64,000 bases of DNA from Sclerodactyla briareus (lineage: Eukaryota > Echinodermata > Holothuroidea > Dendrochirotida > Sclerodactylidae), in the NCBI GenBank assembly GCA_026419785.1, contig JAODTK010005659.1, positions 1 through 64,000 on the forward strand, written 5' to 3'. The notes below the pieces were generated by a model, which was given only the letters and a program-made list of their open reading frames with translations, searched no databases and was not told where the DNA came from. Shown piece after piece: positions 34,316 to 46,754 of this stretch. The translations under genes were made by a program, and so were the position numbers. Numbering within the stretch: position 1 is the stretch's first letter; each line of letters begins with the position of its first letter.

Positions 34316-35700
34316 CTGCTCTGAAACACGTGCAAGCGGTAGCGGCTCATGCCCGCCAGAGCGGTATGGTATGCCTCAACGTCTGATCCACGTGTGCAGG
34401 CACACTAGCAACACTCCACATCACGTAACAAGCCTTTCCATTGGCTCGATTCATAAATACGGTCGTCTGTGTCCCGAGAGACCGAGACGACCATAATTTC
34501 TTCGGACACCACAGAACTTTAAAGTTGTTGCCCGACGGACAACCATTTTCCTCCTTCACAAATATTTTTGTATGATAATGCTCCCTTCTAAAACATTGAT
34601 CTCCCACCTGATTAGTCTTTTGTTTGACATTTTCACAAATCACAAAATTCATTCTAAATTCGTCACCTTTTCACATCGTCACAATTTTCTTTACGGGATG
34701 AACGTAACGGCTAGCGCGAAGGCGCTGGCCGGCTCGCTGCACGCCCATATCACAACCGGATGCAGTGAATTTTAACGGTGCTTTGTATTTGATACACTGT
34801 TGCTGATAGGTATTGTTGACATCGATCATGGCATGCACACGATGTACCGATGTTTACAGTACATCGTCCACTAGCCGGCTGGGAAAACAACTGTCACTAC
34901 ATGATCTATGCACGACATATGGGCATTATTTTTCGATTTTACTGAAAATTTCCTAACGTTGATATTTCGCAGAATGGTACATTTTTAGTTATAATACATA
35001 CATATTATACCCTGTGTTTCTAGTACAAATCACTGAAAAATACGTTAAAAACATCATTCTGAATTCTTCCAAAAATATAAAATGATCTAACCGAAGACAA
35101 AATGGGTTCATGTCACTGCAATTCACCTAAGTTTGCAGCACATCTTTGCGTTCCGTCTTCAGACGGTGGATTTATTTTTTAGGCTAACGGGGTCCCCTGT
35201 ATCAAAATGATAGCAAATTCAAACAGTTTAGGCTTTGTTCTGTCCTGTGAACAGAAAATAGGCCTAGATAGTTTGAGGCTTCCCTATAACCCCATGATCT
35301 GATATTTTTCCTACAAATCAAATCATTCCCCAAAGAATAATTTATGGATCATAATAAAAATTGCAGATATCAAAATGTGCTTTCGCGGGATGGGAGAACT
35401 TTTTCCGTGTTACCGAATTTGGAAGTCCCCAAGGCCCAAACAATACTTTTATGTGGGGGCCTATGTAGGACTATGCATGTCAAGTTTGTAATAGATCTCA
35501 ATAAGAACAGCAGTACGCACCAGTGTGAACACATGTATTTTGGTCAATCTATTTTATCATTACATACAAGGCAAGGATTCTGACAACCAATTGCTAGTTC
35601 TCTTACGTATCAAATTGTGCTACATTACATGTAGCTCAGACTGTCAAAGGCCAATAACGTTGTTATCAAATCGTCCCTTTACTTCGAAAGTTTTTTGTGA
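34316..35700. other. No recognised feature
   Basis: Mostly AT-rich unique-looking sequence without motif-bearing frames or clear repeats. Confidence 0.4.
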
Positions 35701-35701
35701 G

Positions 35702-35812
35702 GTGAACAGGGGGACGGGAGGGATGAAGACATGGGAGGGTGGGAAGGAGAGGGAGGGAAGGGGGAAGGGGGTCATGGGAAAGGAGGGGAAGGAAAGGGGA
35801 CATGAGGCCATG
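35702..35812 (+). repeat. Polypurine tract
   Basis: About 110 bp that is almost only G and A on the plus strand (GGGAGGG, GGAAGGGGG, GGAGGGGAAGG). It has G-quadruplex and triplex potential. No gene is seen around it. Confidence 0.65.
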
Positions 35813-37941
35813 GGCTCCTCAAAAAAAATTCAAATATGCCTTATCATGGAGAGGCACAACACGACAAGAATTGTGGCCTAGGGAGAACGAGAGAAGAAGC
35901 AGGAAACAAAAACAAGGGGAAGAAGGGGAGCGTAGAGACCTGCAAACACAATCGGAAATCAACAATGACTGATAGATTGCTATGCATGCATCATCAATAG
36001 GTTAAAATTCTAACCCTAACCAATGGGCCTACTCTGCATAATTTGAGAGATAATCCAATTCTCTCCTGAGACCTCCAGGAAGCAAATGTGGCCTAAGTGT
36101 TTCTGACATATTATAATGCCATAAGGAGAGCATATGATCCACCCTACAGTCCCCAGGAGAGCATTTTCAGGTGCTCTCCTGGATTTTCTAACAAGAACGC
36201 AACAATGCGTAGTGATTTCATTGCCATATTTTGGTTTATGTCCATACGCCCACTTCCGATGAACGATGCAGATGCCCTATAACATTATAAGGGTCAATGT
36301 CTACAGTTTGTAATTTGGAATACCACCACTCCACTGTCCCGGCCATGTATAATTTGGTTTGGGAAATCCGGTCATACGAGAAGGAAGAGGGTGGGTAACT
36401 ACGGGTGATAGTCTCTACTGTCATAGGAGTTAACTATAAAAGGAAAAACTCACTACAAGCTATTATCATCTCCCTGCCCGTACCTACCCTACAAGTACAG
36501 TGGCAGTGATGAAATAATGCTGCCATAAAGATGCAAGTTTGGGGCAATAATAGAAATGTGGATTGATGTCATTGCTTTTTGCAAAACGTTACGTGTGAAA
36601 AATCTGCCAAATGGGCAACATTCCATTATTTGGGGAAAAGGCTGCCATCTCTAGTTGGGTCTCTAATTGACTGATGATACAGCTGACTAAACACAGTGTC
36701 CACTGTTTAGTCCACTTTGGCTATAATTGCGGGGGCGACTCTAATAATCTTTGCTTTATATATCACTTCCCTTCGCGTGAATCAAGCCGATGTGTCAAGC
36801 AAGAGTGCATTCATCTACGCCTTGGCTAGGTAGGCCACAATCACAAACAAAAGTAAATGCACAAAACTACACCTCATTCCGCTTTGCAATGCTGGCACAG
36901 TGTCCCATTGTGGGTATGTCCCCATTGTGACATTGTTTTGCTTCAGTAACTTTTGCAAGATAAACTCATGGATTCCAAGTTTTTCACCATTATCAAGTCC
37001 CTCCCTGATTTTAGGCCACCGACTTGAGTCCAAAAAGGATCCGTTCAGGGATAGGCAAAGTTTTTATCCCAACAATAATTGGGTGATAAGACACCTTTGC
37101 AAATAACTACCCTTAAGATATCATTAAATTCTACCTTCCCATAACTAAACCCTCCGGCTCACCACTGTTGAAAGGGCTTTAAAAGGAAGTGGTTTTGGTG
37201 TCAGTGGCAAATCCACAGGTCAGGTAATTACCCATATTTGCTAAAACTGTCTGGAGGGGATGACACTTGTCACAGTAGAATAGGTAATCATAGTTGTCTA
37301 ACTGACCGCTGCTATATTGTGATCTGGAAGACGAGTATTTGTACCCAGGAAATTCCCCAAACTCATCACTTCAAAGTTGTGGTGTTGACAAATCCTGATT
37401 ATGGTGTTTACAGTAAATCAGGTCCTACATTGGATCTTGGCTTGGACAGATGTTTTTATTGCCATTCCTGTGGGAATAATGGTAAACTTGAAGTAGGCAT
37501 TTCTGTGTTTCAGTAGGGCAACTGCTTCAAAAACACTTGAATTTGATAATTGGAAGCTAAACCATATATAACAGGCACCAGGTTGTAGTAGCCAGACAAC
37601 AAAATTTTCCATTATGAACCCTCTGAAATATTTTGTGCAGACTGAGATATACGGGTTTTCCTATGTATGACCTCAATTGACCTTGACCTGGAACAACAAA
37701 CACTACGGTTCATCCTCATCATATGTATAAACACACTCATTTGAAACTCTGTACAGATGTCATTGCGCACCTCTAATTATCCACATTTCAGTGTTTTAGA
37801 CTGTCTTTACCTTCCACATTTGTTGAGTGAGCTTGGTGATGGAGTATCGTAGTATGGCATTGCAATTGACCTTTTTGTTTATCTTAACACAAGCATCCGG
37901 CCAATCACACAAATTAAACACTCAAGGTTCCACCATGCAAA

Positions 37942-38280
37942 AGGTCAGTGAGGTCAAGAGGTCAAACTAGGTCAATTGGTCACCAATGTTTTTCGTAAGA
38001 CAAACAAACTTTCTATTGGTGATACAAATCCCACAAAACGTTTCGTTGTCAAGATGTATGACGATTCGCCAAATTTATTCACATTTCCGTAATTTCGGCT
38101 GATTTCACCTTTCATTTCGGCCGTGAGATAGCGCGTCATGGAGTATCCAAGTATGGTAGGTAAATTGACTTTTTTGTTTGTCTTAACAAGAGCTCTGACC
38201 ATTGCAAAAACTTAGCACTCACGGTCCCTAGGTGAAGAGGTCAAATGAGGTCAAAAGTCACATAAGGTCAAAGTAGGTCA
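37942..38280 (+). promoter_or_regulatory. AGGTCA half-site clusters (possible nuclear receptor sites)
   Basis: At 37,942-37,982, four AGGTCA and one TGGTCA half-sites are spaced by 3, 2, 4 and 2 bases (DR3, DR2, DR4, DR2). At 38,238-38,280, two perfect AGGTCA DR4 pairs follow one another. Both clusters are duplicated at 41,253-41,293 and 41,549-41,591. AGGTCA direct repeats are the known binding sites of RXR-type heterodimers. Function here is only inferred, since the motif belongs to a dispersed repeat and no gene is adjacent. Confidence 0.35.
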
Positions 38281-38779
38281 CCGAATGTATCCACCAGACG
38301 AACAAAACTTTCCATTACGGCAGTCCTCCAAAATGTTTCTTTGCGAGATATATGACGATTGCCATATGGTGACCTTGAAGGACCTTGACCTGACGGAAAA
38401 TAATAAGGGATCATCCTCACCGACAGTTCTACCCACCTACCGATTTGAACTTGATAGATGCTGGCGTCGTTAAGCAATTATCGTGCTGACAAGCTTTTTG
38501 AACTTTGCCCTCTCATGACCATGATGACCTTGAATATCACCCCAACACAATAGGGGTCATCCTCACCATATATCAACCCACCTACCAAGTTTGAACTTCA
38601 TACCTCCGTGCGTTCGTCAGATATCGTGCTGACAAGGGGTGTCACACACACCCACATCACACAGACGCACACACACACACACACATACGCCCAAACTTGA
38701 TTACATAGATTCATTTTGCCTTCGCACTGAATCAAATCAAGGCCTGAGACCAACATGTTGTGATTAATGGCTGTGGAGT

Positions 38780-39153
38780 CTCCGCCCCCATGGCCTGCGT
38801 TATGTGTCCCCCCGGGATAGTCCTTGGTCCCCTCCTGTATACTGTCTACACCAGCCCTATCAGGACTCATCTGTTCACGACCTGTAACCACATGATCTAT
38901 GCTGATTATACGCAGTTGTACCTCCTCTATCAATCATCTGATCGATCATCTGCTATCAGTAGACTTTCAAGAAATGCCATATCCGCGGGCTGCTTTAAAT
39001 AAGCTTAAAATAAATGACTCCAAGACCCAGTCATTCCATATCACCCCAGACACCTGAGTACCTACCACTTCCCCACTAGCGCGTTGGGAATTCACTTATC
39101 CAGCCCTGTCATTCTCCAGAAACCTTGGAGTTTTCAGTTGATCATCATCTATA
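38780..39153 (+). mobile_element. L2/CR1-like LINE RT fragment in duplication unit 1
   Basis: The translation has GIVLGPLLYTVYTSPI (motif QGSVLGPLLF..YT.P) and MIYADYTQLYLLYQS (catalytic box normally YADDTQLYL; here the second Asp is Tyr). Then come KLKINDSKTQ-like and RNLGVF-like blocks in shifted frames. The altered catalytic residue and the stops make it inactive. It ends abruptly at the duplication breakpoint. Confidence 0.8.
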
Positions 39154-39169
39154 GGAGGCAAAACAAGCA

Positions 39170-42100
39170 AATTGTGGACACGAGAGAAAGAGAGAACAAG
39201 GAAAAAACAAGGGGGAAAGAAGGGAGAGGAGAGACCTGCAAACAAAATAAAAATAAACAAGACTGCTAAGAATTGGCTATGCAGCATCATCCATAGGTTG
39301 AAAATTTCTTCTAACATACCAATGGGCCCTACTCTGCATAATTTGAAGATACAATTGCTCTCCTGAGACCTCCAGAGACAAAATGGGCCTAAGTGTTTCT
39401 GACATATTAAAATGCATCAGAGAGCTATGAGCACCCCCTAAGTCCCCAGGAGAGCATTTCAGTGCTGCTCCTTGGATTTTCTAACAGAACGCAAGCATGC
39501 GTAGTGATTCATTGGCATATATTTGGTTTTATGTCACTAATCCCAATTCCTGATGAATGATGGCAGATGCCCTATAACAGTATAGGGTCAATGTCTACAG
39601 TTTGTTTTGGATACCTCCACACTCCACTGTCCCGCCATGTATAACTTGGGTTTGGGAAATCCGGTCGTCAATACTAGAATTAAGAGGTGGGTACCTACTG
39701 GTGTATTCTCTACCTGTCATAAGGAAGTTAACTATAAAAGGGGAAAAAGGTAAAACACATAACTACAAGCTATTATCATCCCACTGCAAGTACCTACCCT
39801 ACCAGACATGGCCGTGATGAAATAATGGCTGCCATAAAGATGGCAAGTTGGTGGAATAATAGAAAAGGGGATGGAGGGCATGGCCTACTTTTGGCAAAAG
39901 TTACTGTGTGAAAAATCATTCCATGGGCACATTCCAAGTATTTGGGGGAGAAAGGCTGCCATCTCTAATTGGTCTCTAATTGACTGATGATCCGCTGACT
40001 ACACAGTGTCCAACTTTTTATTCCCTGTGGGCTAGAAGTACGGTGCGACTCTAATAAGCTTTGCTTTAAATATCACTTCCCTTCGCGTGAATCAAGCCGA
40101 TGTGTCAAGCAAGAGTGCATTCATCTACGCCTTGGCTAGGTAGGCCACAATCACAAACAAAAGTAAATGCACAAAACTACACCTCATTCCGCTTTGCAAT
40201 GCTGGCACAGTGTCCCATTGTGGGTATGTCCCCATTGTGACATTGTTTTGCTTCAGTAACTTTTGCAAGATAAACTCATGGATTCCAAGTTTTTCACCAT
40301 TATCAAGTCCCTCCCTGATTTTAGGCCACCGACTTGAGTCCAAAAAGGATCCGTTCAGGGATAGGCAAAGTTTTTATCCCAACAATAATTGGGTGATAAG
40401 ACACCTTTGCAAATAACTACCCTTAAGATATCATTAAATTCTACCTTCCCATAACTAAACCCTCCGGCTCACCACTGTTGAAAGGGCTTTAAAAGGAAGT
40501 GGTTTTGGTGTCAGTGGCAAATCCACAGGTCAGGTAATTACCCATATTTGCTAAAACTGTCTGGAGGGGATGACACTTGTCACAGTAGAATAGGTAATCA
40601 TAGTTGTCTAACTGACCGCTGCTATATTGTGATCTGGAAGACGAGTATTTGTACCCAGGAAATTCCCCAAACTCATCACTTCAAAGTTGTGGTGTTGACA
40701 AATCCTGATTATGGTGTTTACAGTAAATCAGGTCCTACATTGGATCTTGGCTTGGACAGATGTTTTTATTGCCATTCCTGTGGGAATAATGGTAAACTTG
40801 AAGTAGGCATTTCTGTGTTTCAGTAGGGCAACTGCTTCAAAAACACTTGAATTTGATAATTGGAAGCTAAACCATATATAACAGGCACCAGGTTGTAGTA
40901 GCCAGACAACAAAATTTTCCCATTATGAACCCTCTGAAATATTTTGTGCAGACTGAGATATACGGGTTTTCCTATGTATGACCTCAATTGACCTTGACCT
41001 GGAACAACAAACACTACGGTTCATCCTCATCATATGTATAAACACACTCATTTGAAACTCTGTACAGATGTCATTGCGCACCTCTAATTATCCACATTTC
41101 AGTGTTTTAGACTGTCTTTACCTTCCACATTTGTTGAGTGAGCTTGGTGATGGAGTATCGTAGTATGGCATTGCAATTGACCTTTTTGTTTATCTTAACA
41201 CAAGCATCCGGCCAATCACACAAATTAAACACTCAAGGTTCCACCATGCAAAAGGTCAGTGAGGTCAAGAGGTCAAACTAGGTCAATTGGTCACCAATGT
41301 TTTTCGTAAGACAAACAAACTTTCTATTGGTGATACAAATCCCACAAAACGTTTCGTTGTCAAGATGTATGACGATTCGCCAAATTTATTCACATTTCCG
41401 TAATTTCGGCTGATTTCACCTTTCATTTCGGCCGTGAGATAGCGCGTCATGGAGTATCCAAGTATGGTAGGTAAATTGACTTTTTTGTTTGTCTTAACAA
41501 GAGCTCTGACCATTGCAAAAACTTAGCACTCACGGTCCCTAGGTGAAGAGGTCAAATGAGGTCAAAAGTCACATAAGGTCAAAGTAGGTCACCGAATGTA
41601 TCCACCAGACGAACAAAACTTTCCATTACGGCAGTCCTCCAAAATGTTTCTTTGCGAGATATATGACGATTGCCATATGGTGACCTTGAAGGACCTTGAC
41701 CTGACGGAAAATAATAAGGGATCATCCTCACCGACAGTTCTACCCACCTACCGATTTGAACTTGATAGATGCTGGCGTCGTTAAGCAATTATCGTGCTGA
41801 CAAGCTTTTTGAACTTTGCCCTCTCATGACCATGATGACCTTGAATATCACCCCAACACAATAGGGGTCATCCTCACCATATATCAACCCACCTACCAAG
41901 TTTGAACTTCATACCTCCGTGCGTTCGTCAGATATCGTGCTGACAAGGGGTGTCACACACACCCACATCACACAGACGCACACACACACACACACATACG
42001 CCCAAACTTGATTACATAGATTCATTTTGCCTTCGCACTGAATCAAATCAAGGCCTGAGACCAACATGTTGTGATTAATGGCTGTGGAGTCTCCGCCCCC

Positions 42101-42464
42101 ATGGCCTGCGTTATGTGTCCCCCCGGGATAGTCCTTGGTCCCCTCCTGTATACTGTCTACACCAGCCCTATCAGGACTCATCTGTTCACGACCTGTAACC
42201 ACATGATCTATGCTGATTATACGCAGTTGTACCTCCTCTATCAATCATCTGATCGATCATCTGCTATCAGTAGACTTTCAAGAAATGCCATATCCGCGGG
42301 CTGCTTTAAATAAGCTTAAAATAAATGACTCCAAGACCCAGTCATTCCATATCACCCCAGACACCTGAGTACCTACCACTTCCCCACTAGCGCGTTGGGA
42401 ATTCACTTATCCAGCCCTGTCATTCTCCAGAAACCTTGGAGTTTTCAGTTGATCATCATCTATA
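39170..42464. repeat. 3.31 kb direct tandem duplication, unit 2
   Basis: Second unit. The region 39,170-40,069 is a noisy copy of 35,870-36,759, and 40,070-42,464 is practically identical to 36,760-39,153. Here the LINE continues past the breakpoint to its natural 3' end, so unit 2 holds the original right-hand junction. Confidence 0.9.
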
Positions 42465-42882
42465 AAGCTAGCTCATGCTAGCTCATGCTTTTGTCCCGTT
42501 TAGACTTCTGTGATAGCTTACTCGCTGGTTCCCCTTTTGTCAGAACTTGGTAACTCTAGCATAATCAGAAGCAGCGGCCATAATTGTCACTTTATAAGCC
42601 CAGGCAGCCATCACTCCTCCTGCGCAATCTTCATTGGCTGTTTTGGTTCCCCCAAGTGCCGCTTGAATTTCCTTCACCTGTTTTGCTTGTCAGTTTAAGA
42701 TCACACGGTGATTCCCCGCTGGTCTACACCGCAACTCACTCCCCTAGTCTCAGCTCTTCAAGAGAAAGCTGAACTCCTCTGTTCATGCTTCACTCCTGAT
42801 TTCCTTCTCTTCTCATTGTAAAGCGCTTTTGAGGCATTGCATTAGGCACTATTATAAGCACTACTTTATTATTATTATTATG
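42091..42882 (+). mobile_element. L2/CR1-like LINE, RT core to 3' end with (TTA)n tail
   Basis: It repeats the RT segment of unit 1 (GIVLGPLLY, YADYTQLYL) and continues with SRLDFCDSLLAGSP (usual RLDYCNSLLYGLP) and LRNLHWL (usual ILRSLHWLPV). The 3' part ends GTAAAGCGCTTTTGAGGC, ACTATTATAAGCACTA and (TTA)n at 42,866-42,882, the usual 3' terminus of this LINE group. Frameshifts and the missing catalytic Asp make it non-functional. It is 5'-truncated. Confidence 0.8.
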
Positions 42883-43606
42883 TCTACAATTCAGTATGTG
42901 AAAAGAAGACTGTCATTGGTATACGTACATCTAGCAAGTGCGCCAAAGCCAAATCACAATTCTCAGATTGTCAGTGGAAAAAGCATAGGAGTCTAATAGG
43001 TATTGGTATCAGACTGTGGGCTCATATTATATCAACTGGCGAAGACATGTCAGCGATACCTGTTACGATTTGAAGAGAAACAAAAAACGAAGTCGAACTG
43101 TCTGGTTCTGCGGACTGCAAGATGCATGTGGCGAATATACTTGCATGTTCTTCAATATTCACATTGCTTGTTTGTTTCACATTTATTTGAACTTTACTGA
43201 CATCAGTCATAACCTTAGATGACTGGGAACATGTCTACACATGCCTAATATTGTGCTATCATTGACCCATCACAAAGTACCCGCACAACCAATTCCTAGG
43301 CTGTATATGTCTATTGTACCCAACAAAGCCAAAGCTGTAGGTGTACCCAGCACAACTCATTCCTAGGCCGTAGCAGTAACAGGTAAACACACTTGATCCA
43401 CAAGGGCTAACCCCACTGCAACATGTCTATTTATCTCTAGCATTCTACCACCAGTGTCCTTAAGTATAGAGCGTTATCAGTGAATTGCCGGGGTTAGGTC
43501 ATAATCTACGTTTGTACTGCCACTAATACTACAAAAATTGTTGAGTATCATACAAGTTATACAGTAGGACATGAATTTGGAATGAGAATTTTGGCAGCAG
43601 TCCCAT
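42883..43606. other. No recognised feature
   Basis: Contains a small direct repeat around CCAACAAAGCCAAAGCTGTAGG/CACAACTCATTCCTAGGC-type sequence (43,285-43,372). The frame at 43,016-43,222 lacks splice signals. Confidence 0.35.
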
Positions 43607-43770
43607 GGGCCGTATCACGAACTTTTGCGAAAATACTTTGCGTACGCAATAAACTTACGAAGTTTGTACGGCAACGTCGTAAATCGTATGCCTCAAGCAT
43701 TCTGACTTCAGTTCGTAAGGGACAAACGTAGCGTTAGATGATTTTTGCGTAACCAATCGAAGCCCCTCGT
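43607..43770. repeat. Possible terminal repeat, GGGCCGTATCACGAAC type, left
   Basis: Starts GGGCCGTATCACGAACTTTT and is rich in CGTAAG/TTACG words. A roughly inverted counterpart lies at 51,670-51,802, ending ACGTTGTGAAGACGGACCC. This could be the split ends of a DNA transposon interrupted by the family 1 and Z insertions. Confidence 0.3.
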
Positions 43771-44504
43771 ACAAAGCTAGAACACCGATTTTTAGCTCAA
43801 AAACCAGCATGTGGTTGAGCTATTGAATCTATTTCCCTTACTTACTCAACTTACCCCATATTGCACTTTGCACCCCCCCGCGCCATTGAACATCTGGCAA
43901 CTGTTACAGTAGTCCTGGCTGGCAACCCTACGTCCTTGCTTATTGGCCAGTTTGAACGTTTAAGTTCATAATCATCTTGGATAAGAATTTCATCGTTTTT
44001 ATCGCCGAAAATCACCATCTGCTTTCATCGACATTCAGAATCTTCTAGGAGGCATTCTTCTTCCGACGTGTTCGATAGATAGGTTTATCATGAAGAGTTG
44101 CGTGATATGGTGTGGATTTATTTACCGGCTCGTCCCGTGTTTGCGTAAGTCCATATTTAGCCGAGCGGCTCAGAGCACAATAGGGTTGTGCATGGCCTTC
44201 CCCGTAGGCCGACCACGCGGGTGTGTTGGGCTCATAGTGTGTTAGGTCAGTAGGCGCTGGATGTTGTCCGGGTGCTTTACCTAGCTGAGCCCCCCCCCAC
44301 CCTCCTCTCCCTCCCTCCATCCACCTCCTTGGGTTTTTTCCCCTTCCCGCCCTGTCCCCTTTCTACCGGGGGGTGGTGTGTCTCTCCGCGCGCGGCGCTA
44401 GGGAATGTTACGCAAGCGGGTGAGAGCGGGTGTTTTGTTTTTTTTTTGGGGTAATGGCGGGATACTTTGTTCGTTAACTTAACTTGGAGTCTAAGTTAAC
44501 ACGT

Positions 44505-44885
44505 CTTATCGTGAGTTCGTTAACGGCCGATTACGTGTATTGTATAGTCTTATAGCAATACACTACGGTTAGGACATTTCGCATATACCTGTCGGAAGTG
44601 ATTCCTTCCTGTGATATTGATTTTGCTATAACGTTCGTTATCGGCTGATGGGTTTGTATTCTTGTATAATTCTCTTGACTACTGCAATACACACTCGTGA
44701 CTATGACCATTTCGCTTATCACTCGGAAGTGATTCACCAGTTGTGATATTGCTACCGGCGATGATTGCACAGGCTGGTATATTTTTTTTTCTTTTTTTTT
44801 GTCTTATACAGTATTACACCAGTATTATGACATGTCGCAGATCAGGCGGAAATGCTTCCTACTGGGATATCACTTGGTATACAGT
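44505..44885. repeat. AT-rich tandem array, family 1 copy B
   Basis: Short counterpart of 11,845-12,560, with GGAAGTGATTCCT and TGTGATATTG recurring about three times. A T-run interrupts it near 44,781-44,800. Confidence 0.65.
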
Positions 44886-45180
44886 TAGTTATCGGGCCCG
44901 AATGGGATGTCGTTACACCTCGGGCCGGGCCGGAGTCCGACAGGGAGGTCGGGGCCTGGCCCAGCCGGGTCGATCGAGGGGTGGTTGTTAACCTCGTGGA
45001 CGGACCGGGGGTCCCGAAAAGCTAGGTCGGGGCCGGCACAGCAGGTCCGAAACGGGGGTGTCGTTACACTCGGGAGGCCCGGGGTAGTCCCGAAAAGCAA
45101 GGTCGGGGCCGGCCGGCGGTCCGATCGGGGTGTGGTTCCACATCGAAACGGCCCCGGAGGTCCCGACGGAGTGCGTTAGG
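44885..45180. repeat. GC-rich ~76 bp tandem array, family 1 copy B
   Basis: Units with GGTCGGGGCCGGC, GGGTGTCGTTACAC and GGCCCGGGG. Direct counterpart of 12,905-13,335. Confidence 0.7.
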
Positions 45181-46754
45181 GGGAACCGGTCCCGCGGCCG
45201 CGGATCCGGCGGGCCGGTACGGCTCAGGCATCAGACCAGCGCCAGGGAACAGGGATCCAGGGATCCAGGGGACAGGGATCGCTCAAGCCCTTACGGCACA
45301 GACTACATCGTCAACATATCCCCAGGAAGGTCTTGCTAGGATCGATAGCGGTAGGAAGAGAAGTTTTACATTGGATAGCCCAGCCACGAGCCCAGGGGCG
45401 ATGTTTCAACTGTTTCGCCGGTTTTCAGACAGTTTAGAGCTGGCGACGTCCTGGGACGTACGGCTTGACGATCCTGGACCCTCCCGGCCTCCGCGTAGGG
45501 GAGGTTAGGCCGACGGCGGCCGCAGGAACTTCAGCTGTTGGGTTCCGGGCAAGAGGGGAGGAAGACGACAAGGACGCTCCCGATACCGAGATCTCTGGGT
45601 GTCTTCCGGGGGTACGAGGCAGTCTGTCCGAAAACAGCCGTAGCGCCGGAGTTCTCTCTTGGCAGGCATGCGGACTCAAGTGGAGCAGGTGTTCTACACC
45701 AAGGAGCGGCGAGGCTATTACCCGCCGAAAGTCCTCGGGGGTCGGATGGACTGCATCCTTGTTAGTGTGCCATTGATCCCCGATCAAACTAGAGCGAGAC
45801 TTAGCGCTGGCGGTCGCTTTTGTCCGAGGGACGGTGTAAGGTCCCGCATCGCCAGGACTGTTCTCGGTCCTCTCCGAAATAGTTACTACGTTCGGGACAG
45901 CCTTCGCTACGCTGTCGCTATTCAAGTGACTCTATCGCGTGCGTTGGTCCGGTGGCCCTCCTCATCCCATGGCCAGTCTGTCAGATCGAGCGAGGGTGGC
46001 TCAAGGCCGCACGGACAGCGCATAGGGCCTGGTGACCAGCCCGTTCGATAAGAGTTGCCTTCAGTCAAACATCATCGAGGGCCAGGGCCTCCTCGCAGGA
46101 TATTTCGAAGAAGTGCGCTAGCGGGACGAATAAATTAAGTCCTGAAGGGGCCGACGTGGAAGGAGTCTTCCCCAAGGTCTAGTCAGGACCGTAAAGCCTC
46201 CTCACCTAGACGAGGGAGCCGCTCGGGTCAGCGTCGGGGGTGCTGCGGCCGCCAGGAGCACCACACCTGCAAGAGTAGGATATCTGTAAAGAGAAATCAG
46301 CGGCTAGCGGAGGCCACTGATGGTGGGAGGACTCGAGGTTCGCAGGCGAAGGACTCTATCTAGCCTACCCCCCCCCCGGGCGGAAGGCCCCGGGGCGGAG
46401 TTTCATGCTCACTATCTAGCGACAGTACAAGCCGCTGCCCGGTGCCAGTCGAGGACCAGGGCCGTTATTCCGGTCGGGTCGGGCTGCCAAGCGTAATGCT
46501 TCCGTGGGAAAAACTAGCAGTTGGCTACCTTCACTCGGGTTCTTACCAGGCCCCACTCTCGCTCACCTCCGTAGCGGAGACTCTAGAGGGCTCGAGATAC
46601 AAGACAGCTTACTGAAGATAGGTGGGGCTCAAACGACTGGAACGGCCGATATAACGGAGGAGTTTGGTGGCGGGACTACGTTGCTTGTAGGCCTACGACC
46701 TAGTAGCCAGGTCTCGCCCCCTCTCCCCTTTCCCTCTCCCTCCTAGCCGACGTT

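Larger units (their letters stand above)
35870..39153. repeat. 3.31 kb direct tandem duplication, unit 1
   Basis: Unit 1 pairs with 39,170-42,464. The first ~890 bp (35,870-36,759) match the second unit only with dense indels. From 36,760 to 39,153 the match is identical apart from one inserted C in unit 2 (near 40,921). The unit contains AGGTCA-rich dispersed repeat sequence, an (AC)n tract (38,643-38,690) and a truncated LINE RT fragment. The match stops in the middle of that LINE at 39,153. Confidence 0.9.

Noticed and set aside
37238-37516. 92-codon frame found twice (also 40,548-40,826)
   Set aside because: The second copy is part of the near-identical tandem duplication, so the repetition is not evidence of conservation. 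No motif.
43016-43222. Frame with DACGEYTC, reminiscent of an Ig-domain cysteine motif
   Set aside because: No splice signals, no partner cysteine/tryptophan pattern at the right distance, and overlapping frames are equally open.
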